In this document: positions 6,154 to 13,465 of the stretch, one piece after another | Numbering within the stretch: position 1 is the stretch's first letter | How the letters are laid out: each line of letters opens with the position of its first letter | NCBI RefSeq assembly: GCF_943913695.1 | Contig: NZ_CALTZE010000027.1 | Location: forward strand, 1-33,366 | Direction: 5' to 3' | DNA: 33,366 nucleotides | Source of the DNA: an uncultured Marmoricola sp. | GTDB lineage: Bacteria > Actinomycetota > Actinomycetes > Propionibacteriales > Nocardioidaceae | Made by a program: the position numbers and the translations under genes | The notes under the pieces: model-generated | What the model saw: the letters and a program-made list of their open reading frames with translations, nothing else | Database searches by the model: none | Told to the model about the DNA's origin: nothing

Positions 6154-7166
6154 GCTGCTGCTCCTTCGGTGGTGTGGCCGTCGTGCTGGTTGTCGTCGGT
6201 CTCGCGCAGGCTGCGCCCGGTCAGGTCGAGGAAGACGTCGTCGAGGGTCGGCCCCACCACCTCCAGACGGCGTACGCCGGCGCCCGCGCTCGCGAGGTCG
6301 GCGACCAGGCCGGCCGCGAGGTCGCGGCCGCCCGCGACCCGGATCTCGACGTCGAGCCCGCGGCGTACGACGCTCGCGCCGGGCAGGCGCTCGGCCCGCT
6401 GCGCTGCGAGCGCCGCGGAGTCGGGAGTCTCCAGCCCGAGCGAGACCAGGTCGCCGAGCGCGGACTTCAGCCGCGGCGCCGTGTCATCGGCGATCACCGC
6501 ACCGTGGTCGATGACCACGACCCTCCCGGCGAGGGCGTCGGCCTCCTCGAGGTAGTGGGTGGTGAGCACGATGGTGGTGCCCGCCCCGTGGTGCAGCCGG
6601 CGCACCTGCTCCTGCAGGTTGACGTGGTGCTGCGGGTCGAGGCCCGTGGAGGGCTCGTCGAGGAACAGCAGCCGGGGGGAGTGCACCAGCCCGATCGCGA
6701 TGTCGAGCCGGCGCCGCTGCCCGCCGGAGAGGGTGGAGACGGGGCGGCCGGCGTGCTCGGTCAGGTCGAAGGCCGCGAGCAGCTCCTCGGCCCGGTCGTG
6801 TGCCTCACGGCGTGTGAGCCCGTGCGCCCGGGCCTGGCTGACCACCTCGTCGCGGCCGCGCTGCTGGTGGCCGGCGGCGTTGCCCTGGCCGACGAAGCCG
6901 ATGCTGCGCCGTACCTGACGCTGCTGTGCCACCACGTCGTGGCCGACGACCTCGGCCGTCCCGGAGGTGGGGGCGATCAGGGTCGTGAGCATGCGCAGCG
7001 TGGTCGACTTGCCCGCCCCGTTGGGGCCGAGGAAGGCGACCAGCTCGCCGGCCTCGACCTCGAGGTCGAGGCCGCGCACGGCGTGCACGGTCTGCTTGTG
7101 GCGGGTGAAGGTCTTGGTCAGCGCTCGGGTCCGGATCATGGGTCCGCGTGGGGTTGCTGTCGTCAT
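6150..7166 (-). CDS. ABC exporter ATPase (DrrA-like)
   Basis: A 338-residue ATPase partner of the downstream permease. Walker A is GPNGAGKSTT (about 48-57), the Q-loop region is IGFVGQGNAAG, the signature is STLSGGQRRRLDIAIG, Walker B is LLFLDEPSTGLDP, and the H-loop is LTTHYLEEAD. The C-terminal third has the DrrA-type extension (LGDLVSLGLETPD to GPTLDDVFLDLTGR). ATG 7166 is chosen because the minus strand has TAGCGT exactly 7 nt upstream and no Shine-Dalgarno, indicating a leaderless mRNA; an internal ATG at 7139 is less likely. It is divergent from the WYL regulator, with a 63-bp shared control region, so it is probably regulated by it. Confidence 0.93.
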   Translation of the reverse strand: MTTATPRGPMIRTRALTKTFTRHKQTVHAVRGLDLEVEAGELVAFLGPNGAGKSTTLRMLTTLIAPTSGTAEVVGHDVVAQQRQVRRSIGFVGQGNAAGHQQRGRDEVVSQARAHGLTRREAHDRAEELLAAFDLTEHAGRPVSTLSGGQRRRLDIAIGLVHSPRLLFLDEPSTGLDPQHHVNLQEQVRRLHHGAGTTIVLTTHYLEEADALAGRVVVIDHGAVIADDTAPRLKSALGDLVSLGLETPDSAALAAQRAERLPGASVVRRGLDVEIRVAGGRDLAAGLVADLASAGAGVRRLEVVGPTLDDVFLDLTGRSLRETDDNQHDGHTTEGAAA

Positions 7167-7173
7167 GCGGACC

Positions 7174-7222
7174 ACGCTAGGAACGATTCCGGCCAGATCC
7201 TGACCGCAATCACAACTAGTGT
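7174..7222. promoter_or_regulatory. Back-to-back leaderless promoters with palindromes
   Basis: The minus-strand -10 box TAGCGT (7179-7174) lies 7 nt before the ATPase ATG. The plus-strand -10 box TAGTGT (7217-7222) lies 7 nt before the regulator ATG. Between them are GGAACGATTCC (7180-7190, arms GGAA/TTCC) and CGGCCAGATCCTGACCG (7190-7206, 7-bp arms with one mismatch), candidate operators for the WYL regulator. No good -35 boxes are seen. Confidence 0.6.
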
Positions 7223-7229
7223 CAGCGAC

Positions 7230-8180
7230 ATGAACACCAGCACCCGGATGCTGCGACTGCTCTCGCTGCTCCAGACCCACCGCTACTGGCCGGGGGCCGA
7301 GCTCTCGGAGCGGCTCGAGGTCAGCCCGCGCACCCTGCGCCGTGACATCGACCGGCTGCGTGAGCTGGGGTACGCCGTCGACGCCGTGCGCGGCGTGGCC
7401 GGTGGCTACCAGCTGCGCGCCGGTGGACAGCTGCCGCCGCTGCTGCTCGACGACGACGAGGCGGTCGCCATCGCTGTTGGGCTGCGCTCGGCCGCCGCGG
7501 GCTCGGTGGGCGGCCTGGAGGAGACCTCGGTGCAGGCGCTGACCAAGGTGATCGCGCTGATGCCGCCCCGGTTGCGCCACCGGATGGACGCGCTGCGCAC
7601 GCAGACCACCGCCGCGCCGGCGTACTCCGGCCCGACCGTCGACTCCGAGACCCTGACGACGCTGGCGCAGGGCTGCCGCGACGACGAGGCGCTGGAGCTC
7701 GACTACACGGCGCGGGGAGCGGAGACGACCCACCGCCGGGTCGAGCCGCACCGCCTGGTCTCGGTCGGGCGACGGTGGTACCTCGTGGCCTACGACCGCG
7801 ACCGGCTCGACTGGCGCAGCTTCCGCGTCGACCGGATCGCCGACCCGCGGCTGACGGGTCGGAAGTTTCGCCAGCGCGAGCTGCCGGCCGACGATGCCTG
7901 GCAGTTCGTGCAGCAGGGCCTGCGCTCGATGCCGCAGCAGCACGAGGTGAGCGTGCGGATCCACGTCGCGCCCGACGTCGTACGCCGCGCCGTGGGGCAC
8001 TGGGGCACCGTCGAGGAGCTCGCGGAGGGCTCGTGCCGTCTGCTCATGCGGGTCGACTCGCTGGAGTGGCCGGTGATGGTGCTGGCCCAGGTCGGCGCGG
8101 CCTTCGACGAGGTCGAGCCGCCGGAGCTGCGGGAGCGGATCGCGCAGGTCTCGCGCAGCTTCGCCGATGCCGCGGGCTGA
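7230..8180 (+). CDS. YafY-type HTH/WYL-domain transcriptional regulator
   Basis: A 316-residue regulator. The N-terminal winged HTH (about 1-60) carries RMLRLLSLLQTHRYW, GAELSERLEVSPRTLRRDID and RLRELGYAVDAVRGVAGGYQ-type spacing, as in the HTH_11 fold. The WYL domain follows, with LELDYTARGAETTHRRVEPHRLV (quoted as a landmark near 152-172), then the defining VGRRWYLVAYDRDR (about 181-194) and WRSFRVDRI. A WCX-like C-terminal domain ends at ERIAQVSRSF. WYL domains sense nucleic-acid or small-molecule ligands. The gene faces away from the exporter pair, which points to local control of export. TAGTGT exactly 7 nt before the ATG and the lack of a Shine-Dalgarno suggest leaderless translation. 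Confidence 0.92.
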   Translation: MNTSTRMLRLLSLLQTHRYWPGAELSERLEVSPRTLRRDIDRLRELGYAVDAVRGVAGGYQLRAGGQLPPLLLDDDEAVAIAVGLRSAAAGSVGGLEETSVQALTKVIALMPPRLRHRMDALRTQTTAAPAYSGPTVDSETLTTLAQGCRDDEALELDYTARGAETTHRRVEPHRLVSVGRRWYLVAYDRDRLDWRSFRVDRIADPRLTGRKFRQRELPADDAWQFVQQGLRSMPQQHEVSVRIHVAPDVVRRAVGHWGTVEELAEGSCRLLMRVDSLEWPVMVLAQVGAAFDEVEPPELRERIAQVSRSFADAAG

Positions 8181-8210
8181 GCCGGTCGCCCATCGGGGAG
8201 ACTGCACCGC

Positions 8211-8762
8211 GTGAGCACCCCTCCCCACGACCCCGGCGGCCTGGCCCGTGACGGCTTCGAGGGCTTCGACCGGCTCTGGACCCCGCACCGGATGGCCTAC
8301 GTCGCGCCCGAGCGCGGTGACGACCAGGACCAGGGCTGCCCCTTCTGCGAGGTGCAGACGCGGGCTGAGGATCCCGACAGCCTGGTGGTCGCCATGGGCA
8401 GCAGGTGCTTCGTGGTGCTCAACCTGCACCCCTACAACCCCGGCCACCTGATGGTGCTGCCGAAGCGGCACGTGGCCGACCTCGAGGACCTCGACGCGGA
8501 GGAGGGCGCCGAGCTGATGTCGGCGACGCAGCGCTCGATCCGGGTGCTGCGCCAGGTCAGTGGACCGCACGCCTTCAACGTCGGGCTCAACCTCGGCGGG
8601 GTCGCGGGCGGGTCGCTCTCCCAGCACCTGCACCAGCACGTCGTGCCCCGCTGGTCCGGCGACGTCAACTTCATCACCGTCGCGGGGGGCACCAAGACGC
8701 TGCCGATGCTGCTCGCGGACACGCGCGACCTGCTCGCGGAGGCCTGGCAGGCGACGGCCTAG
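8211..8762 (+). CDS. HIT-family hydrolase, Ap4A phosphorylase-like
   Basis: A 183-residue histidine-triad protein. HIT enzymes cleave or transfer nucleotides on the alpha phosphate. The triad is HLHQHVV, with histidines 139, 141 and 143, and a CPFC zinc-type pair lies at 43-46. LNLHPYNPGHLMVLPKRH is the standard mid-domain strand, and FNVGLNLGGVAGGSLSQ leads into the triad. Length and neighbours (upstream of pgsA in the thrS cluster) match mycobacterial Rv2613c, described as a diadenosine tetraphosphate phosphorylase. The GTG start is about 11 nt after GGGGAG. The gene is separated by 13 bp from pgsA and is probably co-transcribed with it. Confidence 0.93.
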   Translation: MSTPPHDPGGLARDGFEGFDRLWTPHRMAYVAPERGDDQDQGCPFCEVQTRAEDPDSLVVAMGSRCFVVLNLHPYNPGHLMVLPKRHVADLEDLDAEEGAELMSATQRSIRVLRQVSGPHAFNVGLNLGGVAGGSLSQHLHQHVVPRWSGDVNFITVAGGTKTLPMLLADTRDLLAEAWQATA

Positions 8763-8775
8763 GCTTCGCCGGGAG

Positions 8776-9414
8776 ATGTTGGACCGGTTCAAGGACTTCT
8801 GGCAGGGCGTCGTGCTGGCGCCCTTCGTGACGCTCTTCCTGCGGCTGGGCATCAGCCCCGACGCGGTGACCCTCGTCGGCACCCTGGGCGTCGCGACGGG
8901 TGCCCTGGTCTTCTTCCCGCGCGGTCAGCTGCTGGTCGGGGTCCTGGTGATCACGGCGTTCGTCTTCAGCGACCTCGTCGACGGGGCGATGGCCCGCCGC
9001 CTGGGCCGCAGCTCGCGCTTCGGGGCCTTCTTCGACTCCACCCTCGACCGGCTGGGCGACGGCGCGATCTTCGGCGGCCTGGTGCTCTACTTCGCCGGCC
9101 CGGGCGACAGCTTCGTCTACACCTGCGTGGCGCTCTACTGCCTGGTGATGGGGGCGGTCACCTCCTACGCGCGCGCCCGGGCGGAGTCGCTCGGCATGCA
9201 GGCCAAGGGCGGGATCGCCGAGCGCGCCGACCGGCTGGTCGCCGTACTCGTGCTCACGGGGTTCTCCGAGATCCTCGACCTGCCCGTGCTGCTGCACGGC
9301 GTGCTGTGGGTGCTCGCCGTGGCCAGCACCGTGACGGTCGTGCAGCGGGTGCTCATGGTGCGCACCCAGGCGCTCGCGGGGACAGGGTCCAACGACCGTG
9401 ACGGCGCTGCGTGA
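8776..9414 (+). CDS. pgsA: Phosphatidylinositol phosphate synthase (CDP-alcohol phosphatidyltransferase)
   Basis: A 212-residue membrane enzyme that joins CDP-diacylglycerol and inositol phosphate, the first step to phosphatidylinositol and its mannosides in actinobacteria. The CDP-alcohol phosphotransferase signature is complete: D66xxD69G70xxA73R74, then G83xxxD87xxxD91. About six membrane segments are visible. ATG 8776 overlaps its GGGAG, giving unusually tight spacing; the TTG at 8779 is an alternative. In mycobacteria this gene is followed by the patA acyltransferase and pimA; here the next gene is yebC after a 343-bp hairpin-rich gap, so PIM synthesis genes must lie elsewhere or be absent. 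CDP-alcohol enzymes with other alcohols share the signature, so the substrate call rests on synteny. Confidence 0.9.
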   Translation: MLDRFKDFWQGVVLAPFVTLFLRLGISPDAVTLVGTLGVATGALVFFPRGQLLVGVLVITAFVFSDLVDGAMARRLGRSSRFGAFFDSTLDRLGDGAIFGGLVLYFAGPGDSFVYTCVALYCLVMGAVTSYARARAESLGMQAKGGIAERADRLVAVLVLTGFSEILDLPVLLHGVLWVLAVASTVTVVQRVLMVRTQALAGTGSNDRDGAA

Positions 9415-9460
9415 CGGGCGATTTTTCCCGGTATAGCCCACCCGGTCGAGATGTGCCGAT

Positions 9461-9489
9461 TTGACCGACTTCGCGGCTCTGCGTACGGC
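9461..9489 (+). promoter_or_regulatory. Possible promoter ahead of hairpin array
   Basis: TTGACC (9461-9466) and TACGGC (9484-9489) are 17 bp apart. Transcription from here would begin near 9496, just before the first hairpin at 9507. The -10 lacks the final T, so this is tentative. A T5 run at 9422-9426 just after pgsA may mark the end of the previous transcript. Confidence 0.35.
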
Positions 9490-9506
9490 ACGCTGTTCCT
9501 ACGTCG

Positions 9507-9674
9507 CCCGGAGCACTCCGGGAGGCGGAGTCCCGGCGTGGCGCCACCGCGGGGGAGGCGTCACGCCGGGACTGCACCGCCAGCACCGGCGGGCGCCACC
9601 GGGGGGATGGCGCCACGCGGTCCTCTGGCTCGAAGCTCGGCGTGGACCACCGCGGGGGAGGTCCACGCCGAGCT
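9507..9674 (+). ncRNA. Hairpin array in pgsA-yebC gap (candidate structured RNA)
   Basis: Five stem-loops follow one another: CCCGGA-GCAC-TCCGGG (9507-9522); A, with arms 9529-9545 and 9557-9573; CCGCC/GGCGG (9577-9592); B, GGCGCCA/TGGCGCC (9592-9614); and C, with arms 9634-9648 and 9660-9674. Stems A and C share the identical 11-nt loop ACCGCGGGGGA; B has the near copy CCGGGGGGA. Stems A (17 bp, one G-T) and C (15 bp, perfect) share CGGCGTG/CACGCCG but differ elsewhere with both arms changed together, so pairing is kept. Strand is assigned by the tentative promoter only. It could instead be a DNA-level repeat or the yebC leader. Confidence 0.45.
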
Positions 9675-9721
9675 CTCGGCATGCCCGGAGACGTCGCCTG
9701 GGGGCGGCGTACCGCCGCGGG

Positions 9722-9727
9722 TAGGCT
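9722..9727 (+). promoter_or_regulatory. Possible yebC -10 box
   Basis: TAGGCT lies 30 bp before the yebC ATG, leaving a short leader with GGAAGGGGAG as ribosome-binding site. If it is used, the hairpin array is upstream of the yebC mRNA rather than in its leader. Confidence 0.45.
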
Positions 9728-9757
9728 GAGCGATCGCCAGCAGCGGAAGGGGAGCGC

Positions 9758-10522
<765 letters not shown>

Positions 10523-10567
10523 GCGTCGCGCTCCGGCGGGTGGGCGGGGTTCGTGGTGCGTCACTCC

Positions 10568-10616
10568 TGACACAGGTTTCCCAGGTTCGCCTGGGAAACC
10601 GATGACGGGCGTGTCA
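10568..10616. terminator. UUCG-capped hairpin after yebC
   Basis: GGTTTCCCAGG (10575-10585), loop TTCG, CCTGGGAAACC (10590-10600) is a perfect 11-bp stem with a stable tetraloop. TGACAC (10568-10573) and GTGTCA (10611-10616) can form an outer stem around it with a 10-nt one-sided bulge. No T-tract follows. It probably ends yebC transcription ahead of the ruvC promoter. Confidence 0.6.
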
Positions 10617-10642
10617 CCGCCACCCCCACGCCCGGTCCGCGT

Positions 10643-10648
10643 TAGCCT
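10643..10648 (+). promoter_or_regulatory. Possible ruvCAB -10 box
   Basis: TAGCCT lies 37 bp before the ruvC ATG, giving a leader of about 30 nt with GAGGAG 4-5 nt before the start. There is no clear -35 and no obvious LexA-type GAAC-N4-GTTC box in this gap. Confidence 0.45.
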
Positions 10649-10684
10649 CCGAACACCTGTTCGTACGCCGACCCGAGGAGCTCC

Positions 10685-11209
10685 ATGCGCGTGCTGGGTG
10701 TCGACCCGGGGCTGACCCGCTGCGGGGTCGGGGTGGTGGAGGGGTCCATCGGCCGACCGCTCGCGCTGGTCGACGTGGGCGTGGTCCGCACCGCCGCAGA
10801 CCTGCCGGTCGCCGAGCGGCTGCTCGCCATCGAGCGCGGGATCGAGGAGGTGCTGGTGCGCACGCGTCCCGACGCCGTCGCCGTGGAGCGGGTCTTCAGC
10901 CAGCTCAACCTCCGCACCGTGATGGGCACCGCGCAGGCGAGCGGGGTCGCGATGCTGGTGGCCGCGCGCCACGGCGTACCCGTCGCGCTGCACACGCCGA
11001 GCGAGGTCAAGGCGGCCGTCACCGGCCATGGTCGCGCCGACAAGCAGCAGGTCGGGGCGATGGTGGCGCGGCTGCTGCGGCTCGACGCCGTCCCCAAGCC
11101 GGCCGACGCGGCCGACTCGCTGGCGCTCGCGATCTGCCACGTGTGGCGCGGCGCCGCCCAGCACCGGCTCGCCGCGGCGGCCGCCCGCGCGGCGGGGGGT
11201 CTCTCGTGA
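10685..11209 (+). CDS. ruvC: Holliday junction resolvase RuvC
   Basis: A 174-residue endonuclease that cuts Holliday junctions during recombinational repair, acting with RuvAB. The RNase H-like fold begins MRVLGVDPGLTRCGVG. The four catalytic acidic residues are visible: D7 in VDPG, E68 in AVERVF, and D141 and D144 in PADAADSLALA. The length is normal. The stop codon overlaps the ruvA start (GTGA), so the two are translationally coupled. Confidence 0.98.
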   Translation: MRVLGVDPGLTRCGVGVVEGSIGRPLALVDVGVVRTAADLPVAERLLAIERGIEEVLVRTRPDAVAVERVFSQLNLRTVMGTAQASGVAMLVAARHGVPVALHTPSEVKAAVTGHGRADKQQVGAMVARLLRLDAVPKPADAADSLALAICHVWRGAAQHRLAAAAARAAGGLS

Positions 11210-11814
11210 TCGCCTTCGTGCGCGGCACGGTCGCCGACCTCGGGCTCACCTCGGCCGTCGTGGAGGTCGGGGGCGTGGGCCTGGAGCTGCAGTGCGCGCC
11301 CGACACGATCGCCGGGCTCCGCCACGGCCAGGAGGTCCGGGTGCCGACGAGCCTGGTCGTGCGGGAGGACTCGCTGACCCTCTTCGGCTTCTCGAGCGAC
11401 GACGAGCGCCAGCTCTTCGAGCTCGTGCAGACCGCGAGCGGCGTCGGCCCCAAGCTCGCCCAGGCGATGCTCGCCGTGCTGCGCCCCGACGTGCTGCGCC
11501 GCGCCGTGGCCACCGAGGACGTCCGCATCCTCACCACCGTGCCCGGCATCGGCCAGAAGGGCGCCCAGCGCATCATCCTCGAGCTCAAGGACCGCATCGG
11601 CGGGTCCACCGTCGGCGAGGCGCACTCCAGCAGTCCCGCGCCCCAGCAGGCCGCCTGGCAGGCGCAGGTGCAGGCCGGACTGGTCGGGCTCGGGTGGTCG
11701 GCCAAGGAGGCCGACCGCGCGGTCGCCGCCGTCGCCGACGAGGCCGACCAGGTGCCCGCCCCCGACGTGGCCACACTGCTCCGCAGCGCGCTGCGCACCC
11801 TGGGTCGGAGCTGA
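11206..11814 (+). CDS. ruvA: Holliday junction DNA helicase subunit RuvA
   Basis: A 202-residue protein that binds four-way junctions as a tetramer and loads RuvB. The N-terminal OB fold (IAFVRGTVADLG to LTLFGF, 1-65) is followed by two helix-hairpin-helix motifs, LVQTASGVGPKLAQAML and ILTTVPGIGQKGAQRII, then a flexible linker (GGSTVGEAHSSSPAPQQ) and the RuvB-contacting C-terminal domain (GLGWSAKEADRAVAAV). The GTG start overlaps the ruvC stop. The ruvB GTG follows 1 bp after the stop. Confidence 0.98.
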   Translation: MIAFVRGTVADLGLTSAVVEVGGVGLELQCAPDTIAGLRHGQEVRVPTSLVVREDSLTLFGFSSDDERQLFELVQTASGVGPKLAQAMLAVLRPDVLRRAVATEDVRILTTVPGIGQKGAQRIILELKDRIGGSTVGEAHSSSPAPQQAAWQAQVQAGLVGLGWSAKEADRAVAAVADEADQVPAPDVATLLRSALRTLGRS

Positions 11815-11815
11815 G

Positions 11816-12892
11816 GTGGAGGAGCACGGGCTCGAGGCCGCGGAGGCGGCGTACGTCGCGCAGCGGCTGGTCGCCGCGGAGGCCGACGGCGACGAGCGCG
11901 TCGTCGAGGCGGCGCTGCGGCCACGGACCCTCGACGACGTCGTCGGCCAGGAGCGGGTGCGCGAGCAGCTCGGGCTGGTCCTCGGCGCGGCCCGCGGCCG
12001 GGGCGGCGTACCCGACCACGTGCTGCTCAGCGGCCCGCCCGGCCTCGGCAAGACCACCCTGGCCATGATCATCGCCACCGAGATGGACGCACCGCTGCGG
12101 CTGACCAGCGGCCCGGCGCTCACCCACGCCGGCGACCTCGCGGCCGTGCTCTCGGGCATCAACGAGGGCGACGTGCTCTTCGTCGACGAGATCCACCGCA
12201 CGGCGCGGCCGGCGGAGGAGATGCTCTACATGGCGATGGAGGACTTCCGCGTCGACGTGGTGATCGGCAAGGGACCCGGCGCGACCGCCATCCCTCTGGA
12301 GATCCCTCCCTTCACGCTGGTCGGTGCGACCACGCGGGCGGGCCTGCTCCCCGGGCCGCTGCGCGACCGCTTCGGGCTCACCGCGCACTTGGAGTACTAC
12401 GAGCCTGCCGAGCTCGACCGCATCGTGCGGCGCTCCGCCGGCCTGCTCGACGTCGACCTGCGACCCGACGGCTCCGCCGAGATCGCGAGCCGCTCCCGCG
12501 GCACCCCCCGGATCGCCAACCGGCTGCTGCGCCGGGTCCGTGACTACGCCCAGGTCCGGGCCGACGGTGTCCTGACCCGCGCGGTGGCGCAGGCGGCCCT
12601 GGAGCTCTTCGAGGTCGACGAGTCGGGCCTCGACCGGCTCGACACCGCGGTCCTCGACGCGCTGTGTCGCAAGTTCGGCGGGGGCCCGGTCGGGCTCTCC
12701 ACGCTCGCCGTGGCGGTCGCCGAGGAGCGCGAGACGGTCGAGGAGGTCGCCGAGCCGTTCCTGGTGCGCCTGGGACTGCTGGCACGCACCCCGCGCGGGC
12801 GGGTGGCCACCCCCGCGGCCTGGGAACACCTCGGGCTCACCGCGCCGGCCGCGGCCTGGGGCGACGCGCCGCTCTTCGGCGCCGAGGACTAG
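11816..12892 (+). CDS. ruvB: Holliday junction branch-migration ATPase RuvB
   Basis: A 358-residue AAA+ motor that drives branch migration with RuvA. After an N-terminal extension of about 30 residues, LRPRTLDDVVGQ opens the ATPase. Walker A is GPPGLGKTT (73-81), Walker B is LFVDEIHR, sensor 1 is VGATTRAG, and the arginine finger is in PLRDRFG. Sensor 2 is in SRGTPRIANRLLRRVRDYAQ, and the winged-helix end is GGGPVGLSTLAVAVAEE to FLVRLGLLARTPRGR. The GTG start lies one base after the ruvA stop. All key residues are present. Confidence 0.98.
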   Translation: MEEHGLEAAEAAYVAQRLVAAEADGDERVVEAALRPRTLDDVVGQERVREQLGLVLGAARGRGGVPDHVLLSGPPGLGKTTLAMIIATEMDAPLRLTSGPALTHAGDLAAVLSGINEGDVLFVDEIHRTARPAEEMLYMAMEDFRVDVVIGKGPGATAIPLEIPPFTLVGATTRAGLLPGPLRDRFGLTAHLEYYEPAELDRIVRRSAGLLDVDLRPDGSAEIASRSRGTPRIANRLLRRVRDYAQVRADGVLTRAVAQAALELFEVDESGLDRLDTAVLDALCRKFGGGPVGLSTLAVAVAEERETVEEVAEPFLVRLGLLARTPRGRVATPAAWEHLGLTAPAAAWGDAPLFGAED

Positions 12893-12908
12893 AAACCGCG
12901 AGCGCGCC

Positions 12909-12935
12909 CCGCACCGCTGCCCCGGGGTGGTGCGG
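12909..12935. terminator. Hairpin after ruvB
   Basis: CCGCACC (12909-12915) pairs with GGTGCGG (12929-12935); the loop holds CCCC next to GGGG. It lies 17 bp after the ruvB stop and just before the yajC -10 box. Confidence 0.5.
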
Positions 12936-12943
12936 CCCACAGT

Positions 12944-12949
12944 TACACT
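12944..12949 (+). promoter_or_regulatory. Possible yajC-secDF -10 box
   Basis: TACACT would start transcription near 12956, giving a leader of about 94 nt before the yajC GTG. No -35 box is evident, and no stable leader structure was found. Confidence 0.45.
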
Positions 12950-13049
12950 CCCCACTTGTGCCTCGGCGGTGCCGGCGAGGGGCCCGTGCGCTCCTGCTGC
13001 TCCCGAGCACGCGATCTTCCGCGTCGTCTTCCCTGGGAGTCTGATCAAC

Positions 13050-13454
13050 GTGACCGAGGCAGGGCCTCTCCTCTTCATCCTGCTCATGCTGGTGGTGTTC
13101 TGGTTCCTCCTGCTCCGCCCGCAGCGCAAGCAGCAGCAGCAGATGCGCCAGCTCCAGAGCGAGCTCCAGGTGGGTCAGGAGGTCGTGCTCAGCTCGGGCA
13201 TCTTCGGCACCATCCGTGGCCTGAGCGACTCGCGCGCCGAGATCGAGGTCGCGCACGGCACCGTGCTCACCGTTGCGCGGCAGGTCGTCGTACGCCGCGT
13301 GGAGGAGCTCCCCGACGACACCGCAGCGCCGCAGGCCGAGCGCACCTCCGCGGCCGCGGGCGACGAGGCCGACCCGACGGCCGCCCCGCAGACCCCGGCC
13401 GACCTCGACGAGGGCCCCCACGAGGGGCGCGGCAGCTCCCAGGGCCAGGGCTGA
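13050..13454 (+). CDS. yajC: Preprotein translocase accessory subunit YajC
   Basis: A 134-residue small membrane protein of the SecDF-YajC complex. One N-terminal membrane helix (PLLFILLMLVVFWFLLL, about 6-22) is followed by the diagnostic RPQRKQQQQMRQLQSEL and the family core QVGQEVVLSSGIFGTIRGL. The last 45 residues are Ala/Pro/Asp-rich and probably disordered. GTG 13050 is the only plausible start before the membrane helix; GGGAG lies 11 nt upstream, rather far. It is followed by secD after 11 bp, with secF and apt beyond. Confidence 0.95.
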   Translation: MTEAGPLLFILLMLVVFWFLLLRPQRKQQQQMRQLQSELQVGQEVVLSSGIFGTIRGLSDSRAEIEVAHGTVLTVARQVVVRRVEELPDDTAAPQAERTSAAAGDEADPTAAPQTPADLDEGPHEGRGSSQGQG

Positions 13455-13465
13455 GAGGCGGCCCC

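Noticed and set aside
9507..9674. CsrB/RsmZ-like sponge for CsrA (GGA in hairpin loops)
   Set aside because: The loops do carry GGA, but most actinobacteria lack CsrA and the long G-rich loops do not fit the usual ANGGA pattern. Kept only as an unnamed structured RNA.
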